64,000 bases of DNA from Syntrophotalea acetylenica (GTDB lineage: Bacteria; Desulfobacterota; Desulfuromonadia; Desulfuromonadales; Syntrophotaleaceae). Position 1 is the first letter of the stretch. Each line of letters starts with the position of its first letter. Position numbers and translations under genes: made by a program. Positions 52,828-63,851 of the stretch are shown here, one piece after another. Under the pieces are notes generated by a model. It had not been told where the DNA came from. It saw only the letters and a program-made list of their open reading frames with translations, and ran no database searches. Location: assembly GCF_001888165.1 (NCBI RefSeq), contig NZ_CP015455.1, forward strand, positions 3,032,001-3,096,000, read 5' to 3'.

Positions 52828-53207
52828 GTTAATTTTTGGTTGTCACGGTCAATACATAACGATAAGCATCGATAATGCCAAATCCAACGGTGTCTAACAG
52901 CCAAGGGAGAGAATTCAGATCGTCATAGCATTGAATAAGTCATGAGTGTGGAAGAATGGAAGCAAACCTGCGGCCGCCCCGGGGAGGTGGAGCGACCGCA
53001 AGCCCTCGCAAAAAATCTCCCAGTTCTCGCTGTATAGCAACATGAATAACGCAATACAAGTAAAATTTTTTTAAGTTTAGATCATTTTGCGTTTACAGGC
53101 TCGCCGTATTAACGACCCACCAATTTAAGGTTGTGTGATTTCAGCGCAGGTGTCCGATGGCCGCAACCTGATAGAATGGATCAAAACCCCCGGACCAGGA
53201 GGATGCC

Positions 53208-53564
53208 ATGCCTGACAAACGGTTTTTATGGACGATGGGATTGCTGGCACTGCTATTGCTGGCAAGTGCCTGCGCGGCAGGATCTTCCGCCCGCGCCTTG
53301 CTGCAGGAGGATTACGCCGCCATGAACAACCAGGAATTGCTGATTTACTACGACCAGCTCAACGCCGCGATCGCGAAACAGGAAGGCGGCGCGGGCGGTT
53401 TCGGCTTTGGGGTGGGGCTGGGAGTGGGCAGCGGCTCCTTCTCGGTGGGAGCCAGCCAGGGAACCTACATTGAAGATCCGACGGAGGCCCTGCGCCAGCA
53501 GCGCAACCGGGTGCGGCTCGAACTGGCGCGACGGGGGCTGCAACCGGCGGATTCCACGCCCTGA
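53208..53564 (+). CDS. Small lipoprotein with Gly-rich segment
   Basis: 118 residues. Lipobox LASAC with Cys22 after a hydrophobic signal ([16 protein letters not shown]), then a helical stretch ([20 protein letters not shown]) and a Gly-rich run ([19 protein letters not shown]), ending in a short charged helix. AGGAGG seven bases before the ATG. Probably anchored in the outer membrane. No family recognised. Plus strand; its tail lies opposite the printed (frameshifted) end of the EF-G frame. Confidence 0.72.
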   Translation: MPDKRFLWTMGLLALLLLASACAAGSSARALLQEDYAAMNNQELLIYYDQLNAAIAKQEGGAGGFGFGVGLGVGSGSFSVGASQGTYIEDPTEALRQQRNRVRLELARRGLQPADSTP

Positions 53565-53605
53565 CCGGTATGGGCCACGGCGAATCCTGAAAACCGGGGG
53601 CCTTT

Positions 53606-55671
53606 TCAGCCAAGGCCGAAGAGTTTCTGGATCTCCTCGGGGGCCTGATCGTAATGGGAGAATTCCATGACAAAGGTGCCCCGCCCCGGGTAACGCCACG
53701 CAACTCGCCCATATAATCGAACAGTTCGGACAAGGGAACCCGGCCCTGGATCAGTTCGGATTCGGCCCGCGGTTCGAGGCCGTCGATGCGGCCGCGCTTC
53801 TGCTGCAGGGAGCTGATGACCTGGCCGGCGCACTCGGCGGGCACCGTCAACTCCAGCGCCATGACCGGTTCGAGCAACATCAGCCGGGCCTGTTCAGCAG
53901 CCAGGCTCAGACCGCGCTGAGCGGCGGCCCGCAGGCCGATTTCGGTGGTGATGCCTGGCTGATAGGGCGCCTCGGTCACCGTCACCTCGACGTCGGTCAA
54001 CGGATAGCCGGTACGCAGGCCTGTCGCACAGGCCTGCAGCAGACATTTGCGCAATTCCTCCCCCAAAAGCCCGGGCAGGGCGTCGCCTCCTTCCGGCAAA
54101 ACAACCCGCGCCCCCTTGCCGCGCTGCAGCGGCGCGATTTCCAGAGTGACATCGCCCGACTGCACCCGCCCTTCGGTTTCCCGATGAAATGTTTCGTGAT
54201 GCCGCGCCCTGCCGCGAACGGTTTCGCGATAAACCACCTGCGGACGGCCGGTACGCACCTCGACGCCGAATTCCCGCCGCAGGCGGTCGGTAATGATTTC
54301 AAGATGCAGCTGTCCCATGCCGGTAAGAATGGTCTGGCCGGTATCGGCATCCTCCCGTACCCGGAAGGTCGGATCCTCCCATAGCAATTTTTCCAGAGCG
54401 GCCGGCAGCCTGTCCCGATCGTCAACACGACAGGGTTCCACGGCCAGCGACACCACCGGCTCCGGAATACGCAGCCCCTCCAGTTGCAAGGGCTGTTCCG
54501 CGCGGCACAGGGTATCGCCGGTCAGGGCGTGCTTGAGACCCACCGCCGCCCCGATGTCGCCGGCCTGAATCTCCTCGATCCGTTCGCGTTTGTGGGCGTG
54601 CATGCGAAACAGCCGGGCCACCTTCTCGGGTACCCGGCGGGTGCCGTTGAACAGATCGTCTCCGGCATGCACGGTCCCGGAATAAACCCGGACATAGGTC
54701 AGCTTGCGGCCCTCGTCGGACAAGACCTTGAAAGCCATGGCACAGACCGGCCCAGCGGGATCACAGGGCAGCGGTATCCCGGCATCCTCCCCATCCAGCG
54801 AGCGGGCCGTCACCGGAGGAACATCGAGGGGTGAAGGTAGATAGTCGACAACGGCATCGAGAATCGGCTGAATCCCTTTGTTGCGCAGTGCCGAACCGAG
54901 GAATACGGGAAACAGGCGACAGGCAAGGGTGCCAAGGCGCAGGGCACTTCGCAGGCGTTCGGCGGAGATTGGCCGCCCCTCGAGGAAATCGGCCAGTATT
55001 GCCTCGTCGAAATCGGCGGCGGCTTCCACAACCCGTTCGCGGGCCCTGTCCGCCTCCTCGCGCAACGCTGCGGGAATAGCGGAAACCTCCATCGTAACCC
55101 CGAGATCGGCTTCAGTGAAAATGAGACAGCGCTCCTCCAGCAGATCGACGACCCCGGCGAATTCGCCCTCCAGCCCCAAAGGCAGCTGCATCAGCACCGG
55201 CTGGGCGGCAAAACGCTTGCGCACCTGGTCGAGCACCCGCCGGTGGTCACAGCCTACGCGATCCATCTTGTTGATCATGCAGATGCGCGGCACCGCATAG
55301 CGGTCGGCCTGGCGCCATACCGATTCGGTCTGGGCCTGCACTCCCTCGACGGCACTGAAAATCACCAATGCCCCGTCGAGCACCCGCAACGATCGTTCAA
55401 CTTCGATGGTAAAGTCGATATGACCGGGAGTATCGACAAGATTGATCCGCACATCCCGCCAGTAGCAACAGGTCGTGGTGGCGGTGATGGTTATGCCGCG
55501 CTCCTGCTCCTGCTGCATCCAGTCCATGATAGCCGTACCGTCATGCACTTCGCCGAGACGATGACTTTCACCGGTATAAAACAGAATCCGTTCGGAAACG
55601 GTGGTCTTGCCGGCATCGATGTGGGAGATGATTCCCATGTTGCGCAGGTTCTGGAGTTTTTGCCGGGCCAT
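53606..55671 (-). CDS. fusA: Elongation factor G (paralogue), C-terminus frameshifted as printed
   Basis: Ribosomal translocation GTPase. G1 [10 protein letters not shown]2 [10 protein letters not shown]3 DTPGHIDF and G4 NKMD are all present, then domains II-V, totalling about 688 residues. In the last domain the frame GELRGVTR changes: as printed it runs on to 53359 with a Pro/Arg-rich non-EF-G tail, whereas the next frame continues [20 protein letters not shown] to a stop at 53606, the normal EF-G end. One extra base in CCCCGGG at 53684-53690 restores it. No rpsL/rpsG or tuf neighbours, so this may be the second EF-G. Start after GAGGTG. Confidence 0.85.
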
Positions 55672-55697
55672 GACACCTCACGCCAGCGGAGTTGGTT

Positions 55698-57518
55698 TCA
55701 ATTCTCGTTTAACCGGGACAAAAGTTCCATGTCCAGGCCGTTGTACTCGAAATATTCCCGCTCGAGCTCTTCAACGTAAAAGCGGTCCAGGCCGCTGTTG
55801 TTGAGAAAATCGTCGCGCAGAGCACGGTTGTTTCCGGCGACAACGCGGGGCAGAAGATTGTGCAGATACAGTTCCTCCATCTGCACATGATGGACAACGC
55901 GGCGGAAAAGCTTGTTCAGCAGCTCATCGTCGACGGTACCGTTGAGTCCCGTCTCCCGCACCACCTCCGCCAGCAGCATCTGCTGCTCCGAGGGAGTGCC
56001 GTAGCGGGAATAAAAATTGCGGATGCGTTCCTTAGTGTGGGTCAGCAGCATATTGAACTGTTCTTCCTGCCGACAGATATCGCTGATCAGACGTTGCATC
56101 CCCTGCAGGGTCAAGCGTCCCTCTTCGATGGCGGTCAACCCCTTGCGCAGCGCCAGGAGCTTGCGCCGGCCGAACTGGCCGAGATAACGGTTCTGCAGGA
56201 TGCCGGTGAAAAACAGGTCGTCAAACAGGTCCTTGCCAAGGGTATCGAATTCTTTCTTGTTGTTGAGAAGGCTGCGCACCAGCTCTTCGGAAAACCGGAT
56301 CTTGTCCATGAAGGCAAGCTGATTGATATGCTCCGAAGTGCTGTCGAACAGATCGAAATAAGTAATGATGCGCGAGAAATTCTCCACCAGAAAAACGTCG
56401 GCTCCGTCGCGCACCTTTTCGTCGCAGGCTTTGGCCGCCTCCAGCAGCATCTGCTCAAAAGCGTAATCCCGGTTTTCCACGGCGCGGCGCTTGGCTTTCA
56501 GCAACTGTACCAGATCTTCACGATCGATACGGGCGTCGATCTGCCGTTCATGCAAAAAGATGCCTTCGAGTATCTGGCGGGTCTCCGAAAGATAGTCCTG
56601 CTCCTGGGTACTGACCAGCAATTCCGGCTTGAGCACCTCATCAAGGGCATAGAACAGGGCCGAGGGGATCTTGCTGCGCACGGACAGGGTTTTGAGCCGG
56701 GTCAGGCGGGCGCTTTCGGTGGCGCCCATGCGGCCCTTGAGCTTGCAGTCAACAAGGATGTTCTTGTATTCATCGACGATAGGACGGTTGGCGGCATGCT
56801 TGTACATGACATCGATGCGGATGCGCTCCTGCTGGTAACTGTCGATGCCGAGGTCTTCGGCCAGCTGCACCAGCCGTGCGAATTCCGGATCCGGAATGTT
56901 CTGGTGGGCGTGGTAAAGCTCGCGAAAGGTGTCGCGGTAGCGCTTGTGCTTGGTGTTGATCAGTTTGATCAGGTACAGGGCGCTGCGGTGTCCGAGCAGT
57001 GGCAGCAGCTCCTCAACCAGGCGGCCGTCATCCCCCTCGCCAACAAACGGAAAGCGCTTCAGGTCCTTGCCGGCGAGGCGCAGAATCTCTTCCTGCTGGT
57101 CCTGCAGCGGGCCCGACACAGAGCCGAAAATGAAAAAGAAGTAGTTATGCACCGCATTGCCTTCAAGAAAGACGCGGTCGTATTCCTCATAACCATCGGT
57201 GCGGTTGGAAAACAGCAGCGATCCGTCATTGCGGCTGCTGGCGCCGAACATGACCAGCCGGTTGCGCACCTCTTCCTTGATGAGGTCGGCAAGAGGCTGC
57301 TCGACGCCGAACATGTATTCGCAGAAGGAGCCGCCGTTGCCCCGGTGAGAAAGGCCCTCGGCATCGATAATCAGCTCATTGCCCGGCGAGAAGATGCGCA
57401 GAGACGCTCCGGACACCTCGTAAAAATAACTGCGGTAAGCTTCGGCCGAGGCGACGGTAACGTAGTATTCGATGCTGTCGGTGGCCTGGCCGTGCAGGCG
57501 CACTTCCTGATGCTTCAT
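55698..57518 (-). CDS. Conserved protein of unknown function, coupled to MBL hydrolase
   Basis: 606 residues with no signal peptide or membrane segment; mostly helical by composition, rich in Leu, Arg and Glu. The first 170 residues look more beta-like (DSIEYYVTVASAEAYRSYFYEV, NDGSLLFSNRTDGYEEYDRV); the rest is long alpha-helical, with YHAHQNIPDPEFARLVQLAEDLG and EELYLHNLLPRVVAGNNRALRDDF. I do not recognise a catalytic motif. ATG overlaps the upstream MBL gene stop as ATGA, so the two are translated together. Likely cytoplasmic. Confidence 0.7.
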   Translation of the reverse strand: MKHQEVRLHGQATDSIEYYVTVASAEAYRSYFYEVSGASLRIFSPGNELIIDAEGLSHRGNGGSFCEYMFGVEQPLADLIKEEVRNRLVMFGASSRNDGSLLFSNRTDGYEEYDRVFLEGNAVHNYFFFIFGSVSGPLQDQQEEILRLAGKDLKRFPFVGEGDDGRLVEELLPLLGHRSALYLIKLINTKHKRYRDTFRELYHAHQNIPDPEFARLVQLAEDLGIDSYQQERIRIDVMYKHAANRPIVDEYKNILVDCKLKGRMGATESARLTRLKTLSVRSKIPSALFYALDEVLKPELLVSTQEQDYLSETRQILEGIFLHERQIDARIDREDLVQLLKAKRRAVENRDYAFEQMLLEAAKACDEKVRDGADVFLVENFSRIITYFDLFDSTSEHINQLAFMDKIRFSEELVRSLLNNKKEFDTLGKDLFDDLFFTGILQNRYLGQFGRRKLLALRKGLTAIEEGRLTLQGMQRLISDICRQEEQFNMLLTHTKERIRNFYSRYGTPSEQQMLLAEVVRETGLNGTVDDELLNKLFRRVVHHVQMEELYLHNLLPRVVAGNNRALRDDFLNNSGLDRFYVEELEREYFEYNGLDMELLSRLNEN

Positions 57519-58375
57519 AGTCGGATCCGGTCGGCGGCCTCGCGCGGCAAACGCGGCTCGGGTTTGGGAAGACAGCCGGTTCTCCCGGCGGCCTCGACAA
57601 AAAGATGGAAACACTGGCCGTCATAAGCCAGCTCGATTCCCGGGGGCAGTTCCCGATTGTGTCGTGCGTGGCTGACCTCGTGACACAAATGAGTCAGCAG
57701 GGTGCGACGGGCGCCGATACGGCTCGCCACTTCGATGGCTTCACCAATGGAGAAATGGCTCGGATGGGAACGAAACCGCAAGCCGTCAAGCACCAGCAGC
57801 TCAAGTCCTCCGAGGCGCTCCATGGAAGTTTCGGGCACCCCGTTGCAATCGGTCAGATAAGCGAAAGGACCAATGCGATAGCCGCTGGATGCGCCTGAGC
57901 CGTGCCGCAACGGGATCGGCTCGACGGGAAGGCCGAACAGACTGAAAGGACCATGAATGTCCCAGGGGTCGAGCCGGGGACGGAACCCCTCCTGAATCCC
58001 GCGGTCAAATATGTAGCTGAAATTGCGCCGGATCACCGCCATGGTGGCGGCGGAGCCGAAAATCGGAATGGATTGTCTGCTGACCATGTTGAAGGCCCGC
58101 AAATCATCGATGCCATGCACATGGTCGGCGTGAGCATGGGTATAAAGCACCGCGTCCACCCGGGCAACTCCCTCGCGCAGAGCCTGGTGATACAGGTCGG
58201 CGCCGGTATCGATCAGGATATTGCGATCGCCCCAGGAAATCAGGGCACTGCAGCGTGTGCGCCGGTCGCGGGGATCGCACGAACGGCAGACATCACAGCA
58301 GCACCCGAGCATGGGGACCCCGGTGCTGGTGCCTGTGCCGAGCAGCACAATGTTCATGGTTTGAGGGCTTGCCAC
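57515..58375 (-). CDS. MBL-fold metallohydrolase, PhnP-like
   Basis: 286 residues. LLGTGTSTGVPMLGC at the start, a Cys-rich zinc-binding insert (CCCDVCRSC), then metal ligands HAHADHVHG near 82-90, LTDCNG near 175 and HLCHEVSH near 243. This is the PhnP-type phosphodiesterase layout (cyclic phosphate hydrolases), but no phn genes are near. The ATG at 58357 has no ribosome site; GTG at 58375 has GGAG-N7 and is preferred. Overlaps the next gene by 4 bp. Confidence 0.82.
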   Translation of the reverse strand: MASPQTMNIVLLGTGTSTGVPMLGCCCDVCRSCDPRDRRTRCSALISWGDRNILIDTGADLYHQALREGVARVDAVLYTHAHADHVHGIDDLRAFNMVSRQSIPIFGSAATMAVIRRNFSYIFDRGIQEGFRPRLDPWDIHGPFSLFGLPVEPIPLRHGSGASSGYRIGPFAYLTDCNGVPETSMERLGGLELLVLDGLRFRSHPSHFSIGEAIEVASRIGARRTLLTHLCHEVSHARHNRELPPGIELAYDGQCFHLFVEAAGRTGCLPKPEPRLPREAADRIRL

Positions 58376-58637
58376 GATGGACTCCGAAACGGTCCCGGTC
58401 CCGAATTGCATACCGGGCTGACAGAAAGATCCTTTCGATGCGGCGTGAATACATTGTAGTGCGCAGGCAAAATAGCATTTTTCCCGCGGATGAGGCAACA
58501 ACCACTTGCCTTTTCATGAAGGGGCACAGAAGACGGCGCCGCTAAACACCAGGGGGCAGTAGCATAAAATCGGCGACCCGGCGTTGCCGGAGACCTTGCT
58601 TCAGCATGGCGTTGCATCCTTCGGCAAAGGGCATTAG

Positions 58638-58671
58638 ACTCGTTTTCACCCGGAAACGGCTCTTTTCCGCC
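58638..58671. repeat. Copy of the ACCCGGAAACGG intergenic repeat arm
   Basis: ACTCGTTTTCACCCGGAAACGGCTCTTTTCCGCC-type sequence, closely matching the left arm of the element at 799-940, including the CCGCC..GGCGG dyad after it. 43 bp upstream of pepA; the rest of 58376-58713 shows nothing further. Confidence 0.5.
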
Positions 58672-58713
58672 CTGGCGGGAAAAACATTACCGACTTTCAC
58701 GAAAGGAAATATC

Positions 58714-60213
58714 ATGCAAATCGCCGCTGTCTGTGCTCCTGCCCTGACCCTGGAAACCGACTGTCTGATCCTCGGCGTCTGGCAGGAACACACCGATGCC
58801 CTGCCGCTCAGGGAGCTCGACGTGTCTCTGCGAGGCGCCTTGCGTCAAGCCCTGGACAGCAAGGCTTTTTCCGGCAAAGAGGGCGAGACCCTGCTGTTCC
58901 CGACTGGTGACACGCTCCCTGCCGCACGGGTGCTGCTGGTTGGCCTGGGATTTCGCGCCAAAGCATCCGCGGCAGCCTTGCGCCGGGCAACCGCCGAAGC
59001 CGCCCTCATCCTGCAGCAGCAGCGGCTCTCCGAAGCCTGCGTGGCGCTGTCCGAACCGCCGCCCGCCGACCTCGCCGCGGACCTGGCAATGCAGGCTCTG
59101 GTGGAGGGATTGATACTCGCAGGCTACCGGTTTGATCGCTACCGCACTCAAAAACGCGATGAATTGCCGCCCCGATGGGAAAGCCTGCGTCTGCTCGTTG
59201 CGGAAAAGGAGTTCCTGGAACCCTCCGCAAAAGGTCTCGACAGGGCGCGGCGGATCTGCGCCGGCGTGACCCTGGCCCGCGACCTGGTCAATGAACCGGG
59301 AAACGTCAAGTCCCCGGAATTCCTTGCGGAACAGTCTCGGCAACTGGCCGCGAAACACGGCCTTAGATGCACTGTGCTGGATCAGCAGGATCTGTCTCGC
59401 GAGAAGTTTGGCGCCCTGCTCGCCGTAGCCGGGGGTAGCGCCCGGCCGCCACGCCTGATTATCATGGAATACACTGGCGGCAACCCGTCCGACAAACCTC
59501 TGGCGCTGATCGGCAAGGGCGTGGTCTTTGACTCCGGAGGGATCTCCCTGAAACCCGGAGAAAAAATGGATGAAATGAAAATGGACATGGCCGGCGCCGC
59601 CGCCGTGCTCGGCACCCTGGATGCCGCGGCCGCGCTGCGACTGCCGGTAAATCTGGTTGGCATCATTCCGGCAGTGGAAAACCTGCCGTCGGCCACGGCA
59701 TACCGACCCGGCGACATCGTCACCGCGCTGTCCGGGCGCACCATCGAAATACTCAACACCGACGCCGAGGGCCGGCTGATTCTCGCCGACGCTCTGAGCT
59801 ATGCCGCACGTTTCGAACCCCGCGCCATCATCGACCTGGCCACCCTTACCGGTGCCTGTATCATCGCCCTGGGGCACGAAGCGTCAGCCGTTCTCAGCAA
59901 TCGGGATGAATTGGCCCGGCAACTGATCGCCGCCGGAGAAGACAGCGCGGAACGAGTCTGGCAACTGCCCCTGTGGGAAGACTACGCCAGGCAGATCCGA
60001 AGCGATATCGCCGACGTGAAAAACACCGGCGGACGCCCTGCCGGCACCATCACCGCCGCGGCATTCCTGCAGCAGTTCGTCCCCGATTGTCCCTGGGCCC
60101 ATATCGATATCGCCGGCACCGCATGGGAAGAAAAAGGCACCGCCTTACGTCCCAAGGGGGCCACAGGGGTTGGGGTCCGGCTGCTGATCGCGTTCTTGAT
60201 GCGGAACGGATAA
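58714..60213 (+). CDS. pepA: Leucyl aminopeptidase (cytosol, M17)
   Basis: 499 residues, the normal M17 length. The C-terminal catalytic domain has the di-zinc ligands in GKGVVFDSGGISLKP (Lys, Asp) near 268, MKMDMAGAAAVLGTLDAA near 290, and the signature NTDAEGRLILADALSYA near 347. Forms a hexamer that removes N-terminal residues in peptide turnover; some homologues bind DNA. AAAGGA upstream of the ATG. Monocistronic by context. Confidence 0.96.
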   Translation: MQIAAVCAPALTLETDCLILGVWQEHTDALPLRELDVSLRGALRQALDSKAFSGKEGETLLFPTGDTLPAARVLLVGLGFRAKASAAALRRATAEAALILQQQRLSEACVALSEPPPADLAADLAMQALVEGLILAGYRFDRYRTQKRDELPPRWESLRLLVAEKEFLEPSAKGLDRARRICAGVTLARDLVNEPGNVKSPEFLAEQSRQLAAKHGLRCTVLDQQDLSREKFGALLAVAGGSARPPRLIIMEYTGGNPSDKPLALIGKGVVFDSGGISLKPGEKMDEMKMDMAGAAAVLGTLDAAAALRLPVNLVGIIPAVENLPSATAYRPGDIVTALSGRTIEILNTDAEGRLILADALSYAARFEPRAIIDLATLTGACIIALGHEASAVLSNRDELARQLIAAGEDSAERVWQLPLWEDYARQIRSDIADVKNTGGRPAGTITAAAFLQQFVPDCPWAHIDIAGTAWEEKGTALRPKGATGVGVRLLIAFLMRNG

Positions 60214-60285
60214 GGGCCCTTGCGTAACCGAGCAGGCCCGCATGCGAAAATTTTACGGAAAACCCGAAAAAATGACGCCAGCCGT

Positions 60286-60314
60286 TTGCACACCCCCGGA
60301 GCCTGTGTTATTAG
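60286..60314 (+). promoter_or_regulatory. Sigma-70-like promoter of csp
   Basis: TTGCAC and TATTAG separated by 17 bp, giving an expected start near 60321 and a leader of about 137 nt before the cold-shock gene; long leaders are usual for csp genes. Confidence 0.5.
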
Positions 60315-60457
60315 GTTTGGCTGATTATGCCACGCCTATGCAGCGGAGCGCGACCGCGAATCAGGACCTCGGCGGTGGCGCCAGCAGCGTGGCCAACGCG
60401 CAATGGAAGGTCCGCATGACTCCGGCAGGGCCGGAACAACACAAGGAGTAAACAGGT

Positions 60458-60657
60458 ATGACGCAGGGTACGGTAAAATGGTTCAACGATGCCAAAGGTT
60501 ACGGTTTTATCACTCCGGATGACGGGCCTGACGTGTTTGTCCACTACTCCGCCATCCTGGCCGACGGTTACAAATCCCTTGCTGAAGGCGACCGGGTCAG
60601 CTTCGAAGTGACGCAAGGCAGCAAAGGCCCCAGGCTTCCAGCGTCGCCAAGGTCTGA
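60458..60657 (+). CDS. Cold-shock protein (CspA family), last codons frameshifted as printed
   Basis: OB-fold RNA chaperone. [23 protein letters not shown] (RNP1 KGYGFI) and DVFVHYSAI (RNP2 VFVHY) are intact. As printed, the frame leaves the family after GSKGP and runs to 60787, 109 residues, far too long. One extra C in the CCCC run at 60628-60631 gives [10 protein letters not shown] and a TGA at 60657: 66 residues, the canonical end. Followed by a strong terminator at 60679. Start after AAGGAG. Confidence 0.9.
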
Positions 60658-60678
60658 TCCTTTCGCAAAACGATCTCC

Positions 60679-60711
60679 AGGGTTCCACGCCTGCCGTGGA
60701 ACCCTTTTTTC
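60679..60711 (+). terminator. Intrinsic terminator of csp
   Basis: AGGGTTCCACG and CGTGGAACCCT form a near-perfect stem with a 5-nt loop, followed by TTTTTT. Its place 21 bp after the corrected csp stop supports the shorter csp reading. Confidence 0.9.
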
Positions 60712-60851
60712 ATGCCTGCCGATTCACAACCACCCTGCCCTGCATCTTGACTTTCTCCGGGGGATTGATAGTTTCACAGTTTGGTGATTTTCGTCAATTG
60801 TCCAGACCCGTCGCCGGACCCGATCTTCCCGGAAAGGAATGCCCATTGCCC

Positions 60852-62138
60852 ATGAACCGCCAATCAACCGTCCCGGATGCAACGCTGCCGAGGGGGGTCA
60901 AGGACTTTCTGCCCAACAAGGCTGCCAAGATAGAGTTTCTGCAGCACTCCCTCAAACGGGTTTTTCACCGCTGGGCCTTCCGCCCCATCATCCCTCCGAC
61001 CCTGGAATATCTCGATGTTCTCGAGCGCGGCCTGGGCGCGGACCTGCGGGAGAAAACCTTCCGCTTCGACGACCGGCAGAACGGCAAACTTGTCGCTTTC
61101 ACGCCCGACATTACACCGCAGGTCGCCCGCATTGTTGCCACTCGGATGCAGGGCGCGCCCCTGCCTCTGCGCCTCTGCTATAGCGGCAAGGTACTGCGGC
61201 ACACCGAGCAGCAGGCAGGCAAGGACCGGGAGATCATTCAGGCAGGGGTCGAACTGATCGGCCTGCGGGGACCGGAAGCCGATGCGGAAATGATTGCCAT
61301 GGCCATCGAGTGCCTGCAATCCCTCGGAGCCACCGAATTCACCGTGGATATCGGACAGGTGGAATTTTTCCATGGCGTAATGGGCAACCTCGACCTGCCC
61401 GCCGACCGGGCCATGGCCGTGCAGCAGGCCATTGCCCGCAAGGACGCCTCGGGGCTGGCGGAGGTGCTCGCCGATCTGCATCTCGAAGAGCGCAAATACG
61501 CGGAAATCATGGCCCTGCCACGCCTGTTCGGAGGACCGGAAGTACTGGACCGGGCGGCGGACATCGTCGCCAACGACCGCTCACGCCAGGCACTGGAAAA
61601 CCTGCGCCAGATTCTTGCGGTGCTTGAAGCCTACGGCGTCGAGCAGCACGTCACTTTCGACCTGGGCGAACTGCGCGGGCTCGGTTATCATACCGGCGTA
61701 ACCTTTCAGGGGTTTCTCAGCGGCATGGGCAGCGACGTCTGCTCCGGCGGCAGATACGACACGCTCACGGAGCGATACGGCATGTCCGCCCCCGCAACAG
61801 GATTCGCCTTCAACCTGCTCAATCTGCTGACCGCCCTCGATCGGGACCTGGAGCAGACCGCCACGCAGAAGCTCGATGTGCTGATCCTGCAGAGCGGGCC
61901 GGACAAGCGAACCGCCCAGCAGCTGGCACGCACCCTGCGTGGCCGCGGGTACGCCTGTGCCCGCGACATCATCGAGCGCCCCCTGCAGGACAGCCTTGAT
62001 TACGGCCGCAAAATGAATTTCCGTCATGTCATGATCGTGACGGCCCAAACCGGTGAGGTGCGGTTGATCAAGCTTGCGGACAACAGCGAACAGATGATTT
62101 CACTGCAAGCGATTCTCGCCGGAGACTTTCGCCTGTAA
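60852..62138 (+). CDS. hisZ: ATP phosphoribosyltransferase regulatory subunit HisZ
   Basis: 428 residues, class II aminoacyl-tRNA synthetase-like (HisRS paralogue) that partners the short form of HisG. Motifs: LPRGVKDFLPNKAAKIEFLQ near 12, FTPDITPQVARIVATRM near 80, YSGKVLRHTEQQAGKDREIIQAG near 109 and GRYDTLTERYG near 300. It lacks a full HisRS anticodon-binding domain. AAGGA fits a TTG two codons before the ATG, so that start is possible. Directly upstream of purA (21 bp), probably one transcript. Confidence 0.9.
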   Translation: MNRQSTVPDATLPRGVKDFLPNKAAKIEFLQHSLKRVFHRWAFRPIIPPTLEYLDVLERGLGADLREKTFRFDDRQNGKLVAFTPDITPQVARIVATRMQGAPLPLRLCYSGKVLRHTEQQAGKDREIIQAGVELIGLRGPEADAEMIAMAIECLQSLGATEFTVDIGQVEFFHGVMGNLDLPADRAMAVQQAIARKDASGLAEVLADLHLEERKYAEIMALPRLFGGPEVLDRAADIVANDRSRQALENLRQILAVLEAYGVEQHVTFDLGELRGLGYHTGVTFQGFLSGMGSDVCSGGRYDTLTERYGMSAPATGFAFNLLNLLTALDRDLEQTATQKLDVLILQSGPDKRTAQQLARTLRGRGYACARDIIERPLQDSLDYGRKMNFRHVMIVTAQTGEVRLIKLADNSEQMISLQAILAGDFRL

Positions 62139-63470
<1,332 letters not shown>

Positions 63471-63567
63471 AAATCCATCCATTCGGCGGCAGTATGCGAG
63501 TCGCTTTCCCGCCTTGGGGCAAACATCCGGGGCACGGGAGAAAAAATGACAAACCTGAAAAAAAGGG

Positions 63568-63596
63568 TTGACTCGCAAAAAGCTTTCAAGTATAAA
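63568..63596 (+). promoter_or_regulatory. Promoter of the tRNA-Lys/Glu unit
   Basis: TTGACT and TATAAA with a 17-bp spacer, followed by tRNA-Lys 17 bp after the -10. Confidence 0.8.
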
Positions 63597-63613
63597 GTGG
63601 CCTCCGTAGCAAG

Positions 63614-63689
63614 GAGCCGCTAGCTCAGTTGGTAGAGCATCTGACTTTTAATCAGATGGTCGTAGGTTCGAATCCTACGCGGCTCACCA
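63614..63689 (+). tRNA. tRNA-Lys (anticodon TTT)
   Basis: 76 nt; acceptor GAGCCGC/GCGGCTC, anticodon loop CTTTTAA, T-loop TTCGAAT, encoded CCA. Confidence 0.96.
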
Positions 63690-63694
63690 TTTAA

Positions 63695-63772
<78 letters not shown>

Positions 63773-63778
63773 GAGTCA

Positions 63779-63814
63779 ACAGCCCCACTGCCATAAGGCG
63801 GTGGGGCTGTTTTC
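63779..63814 (+). terminator. Terminator after tRNA-Lys/Glu
   Basis: ACAGCCCCAC and GTGGGGCTGT form a perfect 10-bp stem, followed by TTTTCGTT. Confidence 0.85.
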
Positions 63815-63851
63815 GTTCCGGCCTCCGGCGGCCGTCCGATGAAAGGTCAGC

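Noticed and set aside
52783-52830. SAH-riboswitch-like string (CCGAGGAACGCTGG) on the plus strand
   Set aside because: Only a partial likeness, with no matching downstream motif, and the nearest plus-strand gene is about 400 bp away and unrelated to SAH.
52855-52880. Fur-box-like GATAAGCATCGATAATG
   Set aside because: Too many mismatches to the 19-bp palindrome to support.
53359-53605. Pro/Arg-rich C-terminal extension of EF-G
   Set aside because: It arises from a one-base shift; the normal EF-G end lies in the adjacent frame.
60658-60787. Long C-terminal extension of the cold-shock protein
   Set aside because: It reads through a strong terminator hairpin; a single-base correction gives the 66-residue norm.
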